NCBI GenBank assembly: GCA_902582845.1
Contig: CACHTQ010000001.1
Coordinates: 1 to 61,058 of the forward strand
DNA: 61,058 nt
DNA from: an uncultured Pelagibacteraceae bacterium
Lineage (GTDB): Bacteria > Pseudomonadota > Alphaproteobacteria > Pelagibacterales > Pelagibacteraceae
Direction of reading: 5' to 3'
Shown piece by piece: positions 48,400 through 57,920 of the stretch; positions within the stretch are counted from its first letter, which is position 1, and each line of letters opens with the position of its first letter. The notes beneath the pieces were generated by a model, which was not told where the DNA came from, searched no databases, and saw nothing but the letters and a program-made list of their open reading frames with translations. A program made the translations under genes and the position numbers.

Positions 48400-50619
48400 A
48401 TGCTAAAAAAATTAATATTTTTTATCAATTTATTTATCTTCTCTAGTATTACCATTTTATCATTTGCGGAAGTAATACCTCTAAAAAAACCAATCCAGAC
48501 TAAAGAGCAAAAAGATCAAAAATTATTAATTGATGTAATGAAACCTCTGCCAAAACCAATTCCTAAAAAAATAGTAGAGGAAATTGAAAAAAACCCTGAA
48601 AAGGAAATTAAAATAAAAGCTGAAAAAGATTTAGGTATTATTTTACCTAAAAAGAAACCTTTAATCGCTGGAGCAAAAAAAACTGATACAGCAAAGAAAT
48701 CCAAATATTATAATAAAAAAGATTTTGAAATTGCGAAAAAGGCTATTTCAGAAATGAAACAAGCAAAATGGCCTACAGCATTGAAAACTGCAAAAAGAGC
48801 TAAAGATAAATCAATTTATAATTTCATACAATGGAGACACCTGCTCACCAAAGGAAATAAAGCCTCATATTATGATTACAAAACTTTTATTGACTCTAAT
48901 GAAGATTATCCACGATTAGGAAGGATTAAATATTTAGCAGAGCATAAACTTTCTACAGATACTATTTCACCCAAAAAAATTATCGATTGGTTCGGTGTTG
49001 ATGAACCTCTAAGCGGTTTTGGAAAAATGATACTTGGGGAAAGCATAATTCTCAATGGCAATACACAAAAAGGTATTTCTTATATCAAAGAAGGATGGAT
49101 TACTGCAGAATTAAGCAAATCTGAATTAAGATTCTATAGAAAAAAATTCAAAAAATATCTCAATGCGGATGATTATATTAAAAGAGCAGATTACTTGGCT
49201 TGGAATAATAAATACTGGGATTTAAAAAGATTATTAAGATATTTACCTAAAGATTATGAGTTGCTTTATACTGCACGACAATTGTTAATGAGTAAATCGT
49301 ATGGTGTAGATAATGCTATTTCTAAAGTTCCAGCAAAATTTAAAAACGATGCGGGTTTAAATTACGACAGATTAAAATGGAGAAGAAAAAGAGGAAGGGT
49401 TGATAGTTCTGTTGAAATTTTAGTAAAAATTAAAAATACCAAAGATTATTTAGTCAGACCAGATAAGTGGTGGTTTGAAAGAGAAATCATTTCAAGATCA
49501 TTAATTTATAAAAAGAAATATGCTTTAGCTTATAAAATTGCAAGTAATCATGCTTTGACTGATGGAACCGAGTATGCAGCTGCGGAATGGATGAGCGGAT
49601 GGATAGCATTAAGTTTCTTAGATGATCCTTTATTAGCAAAGGATCATTTTGAAAATTTTTATAATAACGTTGGTTATCCGATAAGTACTTCTAGAGGAGC
49701 CTATTGGTTAGCTAAAACTTATAAGAAACTTGGTAAAAATGAATTAGCTAATGAATGGTTTGGCAAAGCATCTGAATTTCTTACTACATATTATGGTCAA
49801 TTAGCATTTATGGAGTTAAACCCCAATCAACCTTTTGAATTATCTAAAGATATTGAAGTTTCAAAAGAATATAGAGACTATTTCTTTAAAAAAGAATTAG
49901 TTAAAACGATTTATCTTCTTGATGAGCTCAATGAGGATAGATATTCAAAACATATTTTAAGACATTTGGCTAATGACAACATAAATAATGGTAGTGAAGT
50001 TTTAGCAGCAGAGTTAGCAACAAGTATTGATAGATTTGATTTTGCCATTCAAATAGCCAAAATTGCATCATATGAAAAAAGATTTCATAACAAATATAAT
50101 TATCCAATTATAAGTACACCAAATTATATAAATGGAAGAAAAATTCCTGATACTGCATTTATATTATCAATAATAAGACAAGAGAGTGAATTTGATTTAA
50201 GTGCTAACAGTCATGCAGGAGCAAAAGGATTAATGCAGCTAATGCCTTACACTGCAAAAGTAGTTGCTAAGCAAGCTAAACTTCCTTATTCAAAATCTAG
50301 ATTAACGAGAGATGCAGAATATAATATTAATTTAGGTTCGCACTATATAGCTGGTCTAATTTTGGAATATGACGGTGCTTATCCGTTTGCGATAGCGGCT
50401 TATAATGCTGGACCTAAAAGAGTTAGATATTGGAAAAAAATAAATAAAAATCCGCAAAAGAACCAAATTGATTATGTAAATTGGATTGAATTAATAAAAT
50501 TTAAAGAAACAAGAAATTATGTGCAAAGAGTGCTAGAAAACTATAATGTCTATCGTTATATTTTAGCTCAAAAGCCAGTTTCAATGATAAACTTCTTTAA
50601 GGATGATCCTTTGTACTGA
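48400..50619 (+). CDS. slt: soluble lytic murein transglycosylase
   Basis: Periplasmic Slt70-type enzyme of 739 residues. A signal peptide covers about 1-24, followed by a Pro/Lys-rich linker, a long helical superhelix (about 100-575) and a C-terminal SLT domain. The catalytic Glu is near residue 596 in ILSIIRQESEFDLSANSHAGAKG, followed by LMQLMPYTA and AIAAYNAGPKRVRYW. It degrades glycan strands during wall turnover. It is a monocistronic gene ending 3 bases from tRNA-Ser on the other strand. Confidence 0.93.
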   Translation: MLKKLIFFINLFIFSSITILSFAEVIPLKKPIQTKEQKDQKLLIDVMKPLPKPIPKKIVEEIEKNPEKEIKIKAEKDLGIILPKKKPLIAGAKKTDTAKKSKYYNKKDFEIAKKAISEMKQAKWPTALKTAKRAKDKSIYNFIQWRHLLTKGNKASYYDYKTFIDSNEDYPRLGRIKYLAEHKLSTDTISPKKIIDWFGVDEPLSGFGKMILGESIILNGNTQKGISYIKEGWITAELSKSELRFYRKKFKKYLNADDYIKRADYLAWNNKYWDLKRLLRYLPKDYELLYTARQLLMSKSYGVDNAISKVPAKFKNDAGLNYDRLKWRRKRGRVDSSVEILVKIKNTKDYLVRPDKWWFEREIISRSLIYKKKYALAYKIASNHALTDGTEYAAAEWMSGWIALSFLDDPLLAKDHFENFYNNVGYPISTSRGAYWLAKTYKKLGKNELANEWFGKASEFLTTYYGQLAFMELNPNQPFELSKDIEVSKEYRDYFFKKELVKTIYLLDELNEDRYSKHILRHLANDNINNGSEVLAAELATSIDRFDFAIQIAKIASYEKRFHNKYNYPIISTPNYINGRKIPDTAFILSIIRQESEFDLSANSHAGAKGLMQLMPYTAKVVAKQAKLPYSKSRLTRDAEYNINLGSHYIAGLILEYDGAYPFAIAAYNAGPKRVRYWKKINKNPQKNQIDYVNWIELIKFKETRNYVQRVLENYNVYRYILAQKPVSMINFFKDDPLY

Positions 50620-50622
50620 TAA

Positions 50623-50714
50623 TGGCGGAAGAGGAGGGATTCGAACCCTCGGTACAAGTTTCCTCGCACGGTCATTTAGCAAACGACTGGTTTCAGCCTC
50701 TCACCCACTCTTCC
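50623..50714 (-). tRNA. tRNA-Ser (GCT)
   Basis: Read on the minus strand: acceptor GGAAGAG/CTCTTCC with discriminator G and encoded CCA, anticodon stem GTCGT/ATGAC with loop TTGCTAA (anticodon GCT), a long variable arm CGTGCGAGGAAACTTGTACC region, and T arm GAGGGTTCGAATCCCTC. Length 92, a class II tRNA. Confidence 0.96.
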
Positions 50715-50737
50715 AATAAATTTGTCACTTTTGATTG

Positions 50738-50775
50738 TATTGAATAATCAATATTTATAAAGTAATTATTCAATA
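50738..50775. promoter_or_regulatory. 11-base inverted repeat ahead of soxB
   Basis: TATTGAATAAT (50738-50748) and ATTATTCAATA (50765-50775) are a perfect inverted repeat with a 16-base spacer, ending 3 bases before the soxB ATG. A third half-copy TATTCAATA lies at 50791-50799 inside soxB. It may be an operator for the sarcosine operon or a leader hairpin covering the start; which is not decidable here. Confidence 0.45.
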
Positions 50776-50778
50776 ATT

Positions 50779-52032
50779 ATGAAAAATAAGTATTCAATAT
50801 TTTCACTTATTAAAAACGCTTTTTCATATCATGAAAATTGGGAGAAAGCTTGGAAGGATGCTGAACCTAAAAAAGAATATGATGCTGTAATAGTTGGTGG
50901 TGGAGGACATGGTCTAGCAACTGCATATTATCTAGCAAAAAAACACAATATGAGGAATATTGCTGTTGTTGAAAAAGGTTGGATAGGAGGAGGAAATACT
51001 GGTCGAAATACTACAATAATTAGATCTAATTATTTATGGGATGCAAGCGCAGGTCTATATGACCATGCTCTAAAAATTTGGGAAGGTTTATCTCAAGAAC
51101 TAAATTATAATGTTATGTTTAGTCAAAGAGGAGTTATGAATCTCGCACATAATTTGCAAGATGTAAGAGATTTAAAAAGAAGAACTCACGCTAATAGATT
51201 GAATGGCATTGATGCGGTTTATTTAAATACCGAGGAAGTTAAAAAATTTTGTCCAATTATTAATACCTCACAGGATATTCGCTATCCAGTTTTAGGTGGA
51301 ACTCTTCAAAAAAGAGCTGGTACAGCTAGACATGATGCTGTTGCTTGGGGATATGCAAGAGGTGCTGATGAAATGGGTGTGGATATAATTCAAAATTGTG
51401 AAGTAAAAGGAATAAAAAGAAATGGTGATACGGTTGAAGGAATTGAAACAACTAAAGGATTTATAAAAACAAAAAAAATTGGAGTTGTAGCTGCTGGTCA
51501 TTCTAGTGTTATAGCCAATATGGCTGGATTGAAGTTACCACTAGAAAGTAAACCACTTCAAGCTTTAGTGTCTGAACCAGTAAAACCAATAATAGATACA
51601 GTTGTAATGTCTAATGCTGTTCATGCATACGTAAGTCAGTCCGATAAGGGAGAATTAGTTATTGGAGCTGGAACTGATGATTATGTGTCTTACTCTCAAA
51701 AAGGAAGTCATGATATTGTGGAAGGAACTTTAAATGCAATCTTAGAGCTATATCCAATATTCAGTAGAATGAGAATGCTTCGTCAGTGGGGTGGAATAGT
51801 TGATATATGTCCCGATGCAAGTCCAATCATAAGTAAAACGTCAATTAAAGGTTTGTACTTTAATTGTGGTTGGGGAACTGGAGGTTTTAAAGCTACACCT
51901 GGTTCAGGAGATTTATTTGCTCATACAATTGCAAATGACGAACCTCATAAATTAAATGCTGCCTTTAATATAAATAGATTTGTAAGTGGTGATCTAGTTG
52001 ATGAACATGGTGCAGCGGCTGTCGCACACTAA
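50779..52032 (+). CDS. soxB: sarcosine oxidase subunit beta
   Basis: FAD-dependent subunit of heterotetrameric sarcosine oxidase, which oxidises N-methylglycine. The dinucleotide motif is [20 protein letters not shown] (about 36-55). H185 in [16 protein letters not shown] lies where known enzymes attach FMN covalently. C-terminal [16 protein letters not shown] is typical. 417 residues. It starts the soxBDAG operon; soxD begins in its stop codon. Downstream transport genes suggest uptake of a methylated amine or amino acid. Confidence 0.95.
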   Translation: MKNKYSIFSLIKNAFSYHENWEKAWKDAEPKKEYDAVIVGGGGHGLATAYYLAKKHNMRNIAVVEKGWIGGGNTGRNTTIIRSNYLWDASAGLYDHALKIWEGLSQELNYNVMFSQRGVMNLAHNLQDVRDLKRRTHANRLNGIDAVYLNTEEVKKFCPIINTSQDIRYPVLGGTLQKRAGTARHDAVAWGYARGADEMGVDIIQNCEVKGIKRNGDTVEGIETTKGFIKTKKIGVVAAGHSSVIANMAGLKLPLESKPLQALVSEPVKPIIDTVVMSNAVHAYVSQSDKGELVIGAGTDDYVSYSQKGSHDIVEGTLNAILELYPIFSRMRMLRQWGGIVDICPDASPIISKTSIKGLYFNCGWGTGGFKATPGSGDLFAHTIANDEPHKLNAAFNINRFVSGDLVDEHGAAAVAH

Positions 52033-52307
52033 TGTTTTTAATTACCTGTCCTTTTTGTGGTGAGAGAGAGCAAAGCGAGTTTAAAGCTGGTGGTGAAGCG
52101 CATATTGTACGACCAAAACAACCTACAGAACTAAGTGATGATGAATGGGCAGAATATCTGTTTATGAGAAAAAATATAAAAGGAATTCAGTTTGAAAGAT
52201 GGAATCATGTTCATGGTTGTAGAAAATGGTTCAATATGGTTAGAGACACTTCAAACGACCAAATAAAAGCTGTATACAAAATGGGTGAAAAACCACCAGT
52301 AAAGTAA
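52032..52307 (+). CDS. soxD: sarcosine oxidase subunit delta
   Basis: Small zinc-binding subunit of 91 residues: ITCPFCGEREQSEFKAGGEAHIVRP holds the Cys pair and a His, and RWNHVHGCRKWFNMVRDT holds the later ligand Cys. It shares a base with soxB and lies one base before soxA, the standard operon order. Confidence 0.95.
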   Translation: MFLITCPFCGEREQSEFKAGGEAHIVRPKQPTELSDDEWAEYLFMRKNIKGIQFERWNHVHGCRKWFNMVRDTSNDQIKAVYKMGEKPPVK

Positions 52308-52308
52308 A

Positions 52309-55300
52309 ATGTCTAATAATTTAAGATTTAAAACAAGTAAATTTATTGATGAAACTTATCGGGTTTCTTTTAAATTTAATAACAAAACATATTTTGGTTT
52401 TAAAGGTGATACTTTAGCATCAGCTTTATTGGCTAATGGCATTCATCTTGTAGGAAGAAGTTTCAAATATCATAGACCTCGAGGAATTATGACAACTGGT
52501 TCTGAAGAACCGAATGCAATAATTCAATTGCATGATAATTCCTCAAGAACTGAACCCAATGTAAGAGCTACAGAAGTTGAAATCTATGAAGGTTTAGTTG
52601 CATCTAGTCAAAATTGTTGGCCAAATGTTAATTTTGATATTGGGGGAATTAATAATCTATTATCCCCTATTTTGCCTGCAGGTTTTTATTATAAAACTTT
52701 TATGTGGCCTGCAAGTTTCTGGGAAAAGTACGAATATTTTATTAGAAAATCTGCGGGTTTAGGTAAATCACCTAAAGTAGCTGATCCAGACATATATGAA
52801 CATAAATATATTCATTGTGATGTTTTAGTTATCGGAGCAGGTATATCAGGAATAATGGCAGCTAAAATGGCAGCTAAAAATGGTTTTAAAACACTTTTAG
52901 TTGATGAAAAATCTTATTTGGGGGGATCTTCTATTTACGACAACTCAGAATTTTCAAAGATCAATAATCAAATAACAAGTTCATGGTTAGAAAAAGAAAT
53001 TAACGAAATATCTAAAATAGAAAATTTAGAAATAAAAACAAGAACTAGCGTTGCAGCATTTCATGGATACAACTTTTTATTGGCTCGTGAAAATCTTACT
53101 GATCATTTACCGATTAATCAAAGAGAAAATAAAGTAAGACAAAGATTATTAAAAATTAGAGCTAAAAAAGTAATCACAGCCACTGGTTCAATCGAAAGAC
53201 CTTTAATATTCGACAATAATGATCGCCCAGGAATAATGTTATCCTCAGCAATTAAGAAATATATTGATTTATATGGTGTGGCTTGTGGTGAAAATAATAT
53301 TCTTTTTACTAATAACGATACGGCATATGAAACAGCCATGAGTTTAATCCAAAGAGGAATTAAAATTAATGCAATAATTGATATCAGAGAACAAATTGAC
53401 TCTAAAATTTCATATGAAGTTGAGAAAAATAATATTAAAATTTATAAAGGCTACTCTGTTGTTGATACTTACGGATATAGAAGAATTAATAAAATATCCA
53501 TCATGAAACTTTCAAAAGATGGTCAAACAGTTATTGGTGACAAAATTAAGTTGAATTGTGATTGTTTAGGTATATCTGGTGGTTGGACCCCTGCAGTACA
53601 TTTGTTTACACAATCAGGTGGTAAATTAAAATTTAGAGAAGAAGACCAAGTATTTATACCTAATGTTTATCCATCAGATCAAATAAGTATTGGATCTTGT
53701 AATGGAGACTTTGGTTTAGATGAGATAATAAAGAATACTTTATCTTCTATTAAAAAGTTTCTTGATATTGATAATTCTGAATACAAAGCTGTTGAAACTA
53801 TATCAGGTTTAAATCAATCAAAGAGAAATATTTGGTTATTACCATCTGACAAATCTATAGGGAAAACAAAATCTTTTGTTGATTATCAAAACGATGCAAC
53901 TGCAAAAGATATTAAATTAGCTCTTAGAGAAGGATTTAGATCTATAGAACATGTAAAAAGATACACTACTACTGGTATGGGGACTGATCAGGGTAAACTT
54001 GGTAATATGCATGCTCTTGGAATTATCTCAGAAACAGCGGGAACTAAAATGGGTGAACACGGAACTACAACTTTTAGACCTCCTTATACACCTCTTACTT
54101 TTGGAACTATTGTTGGAAGAAATGTAGGAGAATTTTTTGATATATTCAGACGTACTCCGATACATGATTGGCATGTTGCAAACAACGCTGAGTTTGAAAA
54201 CGTTGGTCAATGGAAAAGAGCTTGGTACTATCCAAAAGATAATGAAAATATGCATCAAGCAGTACAAAGAGAAAGTAAAGCTGCTAGAGACTCAGCAGGT
54301 ATTCTAGATGCATCTACATTAGGAAAGATTGATATTCAAGGTACTGATTCCTCAGAATTTTTAAATCGTGTTTATACTAACGCTTGGTCAAAACTAGCTG
54401 TAGGTAAATGTCGTTATGGTTTAATGCTAAATGAAGATGGAATGGTTTATGATGATGGCGTTACAACTAGATTGGGTGAAAATCATTATATTATGACGAC
54501 TACAACTGGTGGTGCAGCTAACGTTTTAGGTAAACTTGAAGATTATCTTCAGACAGAATGGCCTGAATTGGATGTCTATCTATCTTCTGTAACTGATCAT
54601 TATGCTACAATAAGTGTGTGTGGTCCTAATAGTAAAAAAATCGTTTCCAAAGTTATTCCTGATTTAGATCTTTCTGATGAAAAGTTTCCACATATGTCAT
54701 TCAAAAATGCAAAAATAGATAATATTAAATGTAGAGTGATGAGGATCAGTTTTACTGGAGAACATAGTTATGAAATTAATATCCAAGCAAACTTTGGTAA
54801 ATCTGTTTGGGAAAAATGTATGGAAGCAGGTAAAGATTTTAATATTACGCCCTATGGAACTGAAACGATGCACTTATTAAGAGCAGAAAAAGGTTTTATA
54901 ATAGTTGGTCAAGACACTGATGCAACACTAACACCAATTGATTTACAGATGGATTGGATAGTAAGCAAAAAGAAATATGATTTTATCGGAAAAAGATCAT
55001 TATATAGATCTGATACTATTAGAGAAGATAGAAAACAATTAGTTGGTTTATTGACAGAAAATCCTGAGGAAGTTTTGGAAGAAGGCGCACAGATAGTTGC
55101 TGATATAAAAAAATCACCTATTGAAATGCTTGGCCATGTAACCTCAAGTTATTACAGCCCAAATTTAAAAAAGTCGATCGCATTAGGTGTTGTAAAAGGT
55201 GGAAAAAACATGTTGGGGCAAAAATTGATCATACCAATGGAAAATAAGAATATTAATGTAACTGTAGCTGATCCAGTTTTTTTAGATAAAGAAGGTGAAA

Positions 55301-55320
55301 GATTAAATGCTAAATTATAA
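52309..55320 (+). CDS. soxA: sarcosine oxidase subunit alpha
   Basis: A 1003-residue subunit. The N-terminus (about 15-110) is a 2Fe-2S-ferredoxin-like fold without Cys cluster (SFKYHRPRGIMTTGSEEPNA), then an NAD-binding oxidoreductase domain (DVLVIGAGISGIMAAKMAAK near 174-193), and a C-terminal aminomethyltransferase-like THF domain (about 610-1000, with GTETMHLLRAEKGFIIVGQDTD). In characterised enzymes the THF domain yields 5,10-methylene-THF. Overlaps soxG by 14 bases. Confidence 0.96.
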   Translation: MSNNLRFKTSKFIDETYRVSFKFNNKTYFGFKGDTLASALLANGIHLVGRSFKYHRPRGIMTTGSEEPNAIIQLHDNSSRTEPNVRATEVEIYEGLVASSQNCWPNVNFDIGGINNLLSPILPAGFYYKTFMWPASFWEKYEYFIRKSAGLGKSPKVADPDIYEHKYIHCDVLVIGAGISGIMAAKMAAKNGFKTLLVDEKSYLGGSSIYDNSEFSKINNQITSSWLEKEINEISKIENLEIKTRTSVAAFHGYNFLLARENLTDHLPINQRENKVRQRLLKIRAKKVITATGSIERPLIFDNNDRPGIMLSSAIKKYIDLYGVACGENNILFTNNDTAYETAMSLIQRGIKINAIIDIREQIDSKISYEVEKNNIKIYKGYSVVDTYGYRRINKISIMKLSKDGQTVIGDKIKLNCDCLGISGGWTPAVHLFTQSGGKLKFREEDQVFIPNVYPSDQISIGSCNGDFGLDEIIKNTLSSIKKFLDIDNSEYKAVETISGLNQSKRNIWLLPSDKSIGKTKSFVDYQNDATAKDIKLALREGFRSIEHVKRYTTTGMGTDQGKLGNMHALGIISETAGTKMGEHGTTTFRPPYTPLTFGTIVGRNVGEFFDIFRRTPIHDWHVANNAEFENVGQWKRAWYYPKDNENMHQAVQRESKAARDSAGILDASTLGKIDIQGTDSSEFLNRVYTNAWSKLAVGKCRYGLMLNEDGMVYDDGVTTRLGENHYIMTTTTGGAANVLGKLEDYLQTEWPELDVYLSSVTDHYATISVCGPNSKKIVSKVIPDLDLSDEKFPHMSFKNAKIDNIKCRVMRISFTGEHSYEINIQANFGKSVWEKCMEAGKDFNITPYGTETMHLLRAEKGFIIVGQDTDATLTPIDLQMDWIVSKKKYDFIGKRSLYRSDTIREDRKQLVGLLTENPEEVLEEGAQIVADIKKSPIEMLGHVTSSYYSPNLKKSIALGVVKGGKNMLGQKLIIPMENKNINVTVADPVFLDKEGERLNAKL

Positions 55321-55870
55321 TCATACAATTAAAGAGGAAAAATCATATCAAGGTCTACAAATGAACGAGGTTAAACCTGTTATGAAATTGATAGTAAGAG
55401 GTAAAAAAAGAGAATTTTTATCAGCTGTTGGTAAATCTTTAAATATGGTTTTACCTACAAAAGCAAATACTTCCACTCAAAGTGAAAAATTGACTGCTCT
55501 ATGGTTGAGTCCTGATGAATGGATGATTTTTTCAAATGACGTTTTTAAAGAAAATACAAATTCTTATGAAACTGAAACACTTTTAAATAAAAACATATCT
55601 AAATTAAATTTAGGAGCTGTAGTGGATGTAACAGATCAATTCGTGAGGATTAATCTCAAAGGGGATAAGATATATGATTTGTTTCAAACAGGCTCTCCTT
55701 TTAATTTTAATGATTTTAAGAGTAAAATTGGCTCAGTGACCCAAACAATTCTCGCAAAAATAGATGTAATCATTCATAATCAAAATAAAAATGAAGTGAA
55801 TTTGTTTGTAAGACGCTCATTTTCTGAGCATTTATTCGCATGGATGAATGATAGTGCGTCAAGATTATAG
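55307..55870 (+). CDS. soxG: sarcosine oxidase subunit gamma
   Basis: The smallest conserved catalytic-complex subunit, 187 residues, with GcvT-like fold: LWLSPDEWMIF, VVDVTDQFVRINLKGDKIYDLFQTGSPFNF and FVRRSFSEHLFAWMND match the family. It completes soxBDAG. The binding protein gene follows after 34 bases. Confidence 0.9.
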   Translation: MLNYNHTIKEEKSYQGLQMNEVKPVMKLIVRGKKREFLSAVGKSLNMVLPTKANTSTQSEKLTALWLSPDEWMIFSNDVFKENTNSYETETLLNKNISKLNLGAVVDVTDQFVRINLKGDKIYDLFQTGSPFNFNDFKSKIGSVTQTILAKIDVIIHNQNKNEVNLFVRRSFSEHLFAWMNDSASRL

Positions 55871-55904
55871 TCACATTTAGATCTCAAATAAGTTAAAAAA
55901 AAAT

Positions 55905-56672
55905 ATGAAAAAATTATTTTTAGTAGCATTATTTGCTCTTTTACCCTTCTCACTAAACGCAGAATCTAATCTAGATAAAATTTTGTCTTCTGGAGTACTT
56001 AAAGTTGGTACTACTGGAGATTGGGATCCTATGACAGTCAAAGATCCTGCAACCAACAAATATAAAGGTTTCGATATCGATGTAATGAATCAATTAGCTA
56101 AAGATATGGGTGTAAAAATTGAGTTTGTACCTGCAGAATGGAAAACTATTGTTTCAGGAATAACATCTGCAAGATATGATATCTCAACAAGTGTTACAAA
56201 AACGCCAAAGAGAGCTGAAGTAGCTGGTTTTACCGATACCTATTACAAATATGCTACAGTGCCACTTGTTCTCAAAAAGAACTTAAAAAAATTTCCAACT
56301 TGGGATTCGCTTAATAATTCAAATGTAACAATCGCAACTACTCTTGGTACTTCTCAAGAGGAAAAAGCAAAAGAATTTTTCCCAAAATCAAAATTAAACT
56401 CTATTGAAGCACCAGCAAGAGACTTCCAAGAAGTCTTGGCAGGTAGAGCTGACGGTAATATTACAAGTTCAACAGAGGCAAATAAATTGGTCATCAAATA
56501 TCCTCAGTTAGCAATCGTCCCAGATGGTGGAAAAAATCCAGCATTTTTAGCAATGATGGTACCAAAAGGTGATACTAAGTGGAATGATTATGTCAATAAA
56601 TGGATTAAAGACAAAAAATCTTCAGGCTTCTTCACCAAGTTATTAGCTAAATATAATCTAAAGAGCTTATAA
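55905..56672 (+). CDS. family 3 substrate-binding protein
   Basis: Periplasmic solute-binding protein of 255 residues with a signal peptide ([19 protein letters not shown]). [39 protein letters not shown] and the ARYDIS segment are typical of amino-acid binding proteins. The same fold and opening motif occur in periplasmic cyclohexadienyl dehydratase, so an enzyme cannot be excluded, but the permease gene 40 bases downstream favours transport. Position after soxBDAG suggests a substrate linked to sarcosine or another N-methylated compound; that is inference. Confidence 0.8.
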   Translation: MKKLFLVALFALLPFSLNAESNLDKILSSGVLKVGTTGDWDPMTVKDPATNKYKGFDIDVMNQLAKDMGVKIEFVPAEWKTIVSGITSARYDISTSVTKTPKRAEVAGFTDTYYKYATVPLVLKKNLKKFPTWDSLNNSNVTIATTLGTSQEEKAKEFFPKSKLNSIEAPARDFQEVLAGRADGNITSSTEANKLVIKYPQLAIVPDGGKNPAFLAMMVPKGDTKWNDYVNKWIKDKKSSGFFTKLLAKYNLKSL

Positions 56673-56712
56673 AAAATTAGTAATTAATTTTTTATTCTTT
56701 ATAAGTTAAGGA

Positions 56713-57444
56713 GTGAAAAATCTATTTTTATTAATTCTAATTTTTCCATTAACGTCGTGCGGTAAAAGTGAATTAAACTGGTTAATCTTATCACCAAACA
56801 ACATTGAGGGGTTAACTAATCTAAAGTTTTTATTAAGTGGTTTAACAACTACTATCTATATTAGTATAGTCTCAATCATTATTTCTATTATTCTTGGCCT
56901 TTTAGTCGCTATTCCATCACTGGCTAAAAGTAAATTCTTAACCTACCTTAATATTGGCTATGTTGAAATTGTAAGAGCAATTCCTTTGCTAGTTTTAATT
57001 TTATGGATTTATTATGGTCTTCCAATCATGACGGGTATAAGTTTTAGCCCATTCGTTTCTGGTATCATAGCGCTGTCAATTAGCGAAAGTGCTTTCCAAG
57101 CAGAAATATTTAGAGCAGGAATTAATTCAATAAAAAAATCACAATGGGAAGCTGGAAGCTCTTTAGGATTAAGTTTTTTTAGAAAATTAAGATTAGTAAT
57201 TCTACCTCAAGCAATAAAGAATATATTACCAGCTATTGGTAATCAATTTGTATATGTGCTTAAAATGTCCTCTCTTGTATCGATAATTGGTATTGGAGAT
57301 CTGACTAGAAAAGCAAACGAATTGGTTGTGACGACTTATCGGCCACTTGAAATATATACATTTCTAATTCTAGAATATTTAGTTTTGATATTAATTGTTT
57401 CTTATCTTGTTAGAAAATTAGAAAAAAAATTACAAAAAGATTAA
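56713..57444 (+). CDS. amino-acid ABC transporter permease
   Basis: HisM/GlnP-type membrane subunit of 243 residues: GLTTTIYISIVSIIISIILG, the EIVRAIPLLVLILWIYYGLP segment, and the ATPase-coupling EAA loop EAGSSLGLSFFRKLRLVILPQA. The N-terminus FPLTSCGKSE looks like a lipoprotein signal (Cys at 16) in front of the usual permease. The GTG start directly touches AAGGA with no spacer, while an in-frame stop lies two codons upstream and no other start exists until far inside. No ATPase gene follows; it must be encoded elsewhere. Its last 4 bases overlap the opposing nuclease gene. Confidence 0.85.
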   Translation: MKNLFLLILIFPLTSCGKSELNWLILSPNNIEGLTNLKFLLSGLTTTIYISIVSIIISIILGLLVAIPSLAKSKFLTYLNIGYVEIVRAIPLLVLILWIYYGLPIMTGISFSPFVSGIIALSISESAFQAEIFRAGINSIKKSQWEAGSSLGLSFFRKLRLVILPQAIKNILPAIGNQFVYVLKMSSLVSIIGIGDLTRKANELVVTTYRPLEIYTFLILEYLVLILIVSYLVRKLEKKLQKD

Positions 57445-57920
57445 TTTTTTCTTCTATAGTCCCAAGGATATTCAAAAGTCATTGCCCACATACCTTTTTT
57501 ATTTTTTTTGGCATAATCCTCATCTGGAATGTATTTTGTTGAATATTTCCTGTAAGCAAAGGCATAACCCTCTCGAACAAGATACTTAGATAGACTTTGA
57601 TTATTTACAAAACATTCAGCTAAAATTCTCTTATATCTATCTACACCCTCCTTGACACATCTTACTTTATTTTTACCTATCTTATTAATAAGTAATTGTT
57701 TTGCTTGAACTCCACATTTGATAACCTCATTATTCTTATTACAAATTTGTTTAATTTCAGGAGTGTCAATGCCACTAAAACGAATTTTTTCGTTTTTTAA
57801 ATGAATGGTATCTCCGTCTATAACTTTTATTTCACTAGATTTTACATCAAGGTATGTGACAAAGAAAAATATTAGACAAATACTAGTAAGTAAAAAGACT
57901 TTTATTTTGTTTGAAAACAT
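57441..57920 (-). CDS. thermonuclease family protein (SNase-like)
   Basis: OB-fold nuclease of 159 residues with an N-terminal signal/anchor (about 8-26). VIDGDTIHLKNEKIRFSGIDTPE carries the Asp and Arg, CGVQAKQLL the Glu region, and DRYKRILAECFVN the second Arg, as in staphylococcal nuclease. The start is 38 bases inside the upstream MATE gene, with no later start codon before the anchor. Confidence 0.88.
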   Translation of the reverse strand: MFSNKIKVFLLTSICLIFFFVTYLDVKSSEIKVIDGDTIHLKNEKIRFSGIDTPEIKQICNKNNEVIKCGVQAKQLLINKIGKNKVRCVKEGVDRYKRILAECFVNNQSLSKYLVREGYAFAYRKYSTKYIPDEDYAKKNKKGMWAMTFEYPWDYRRKN

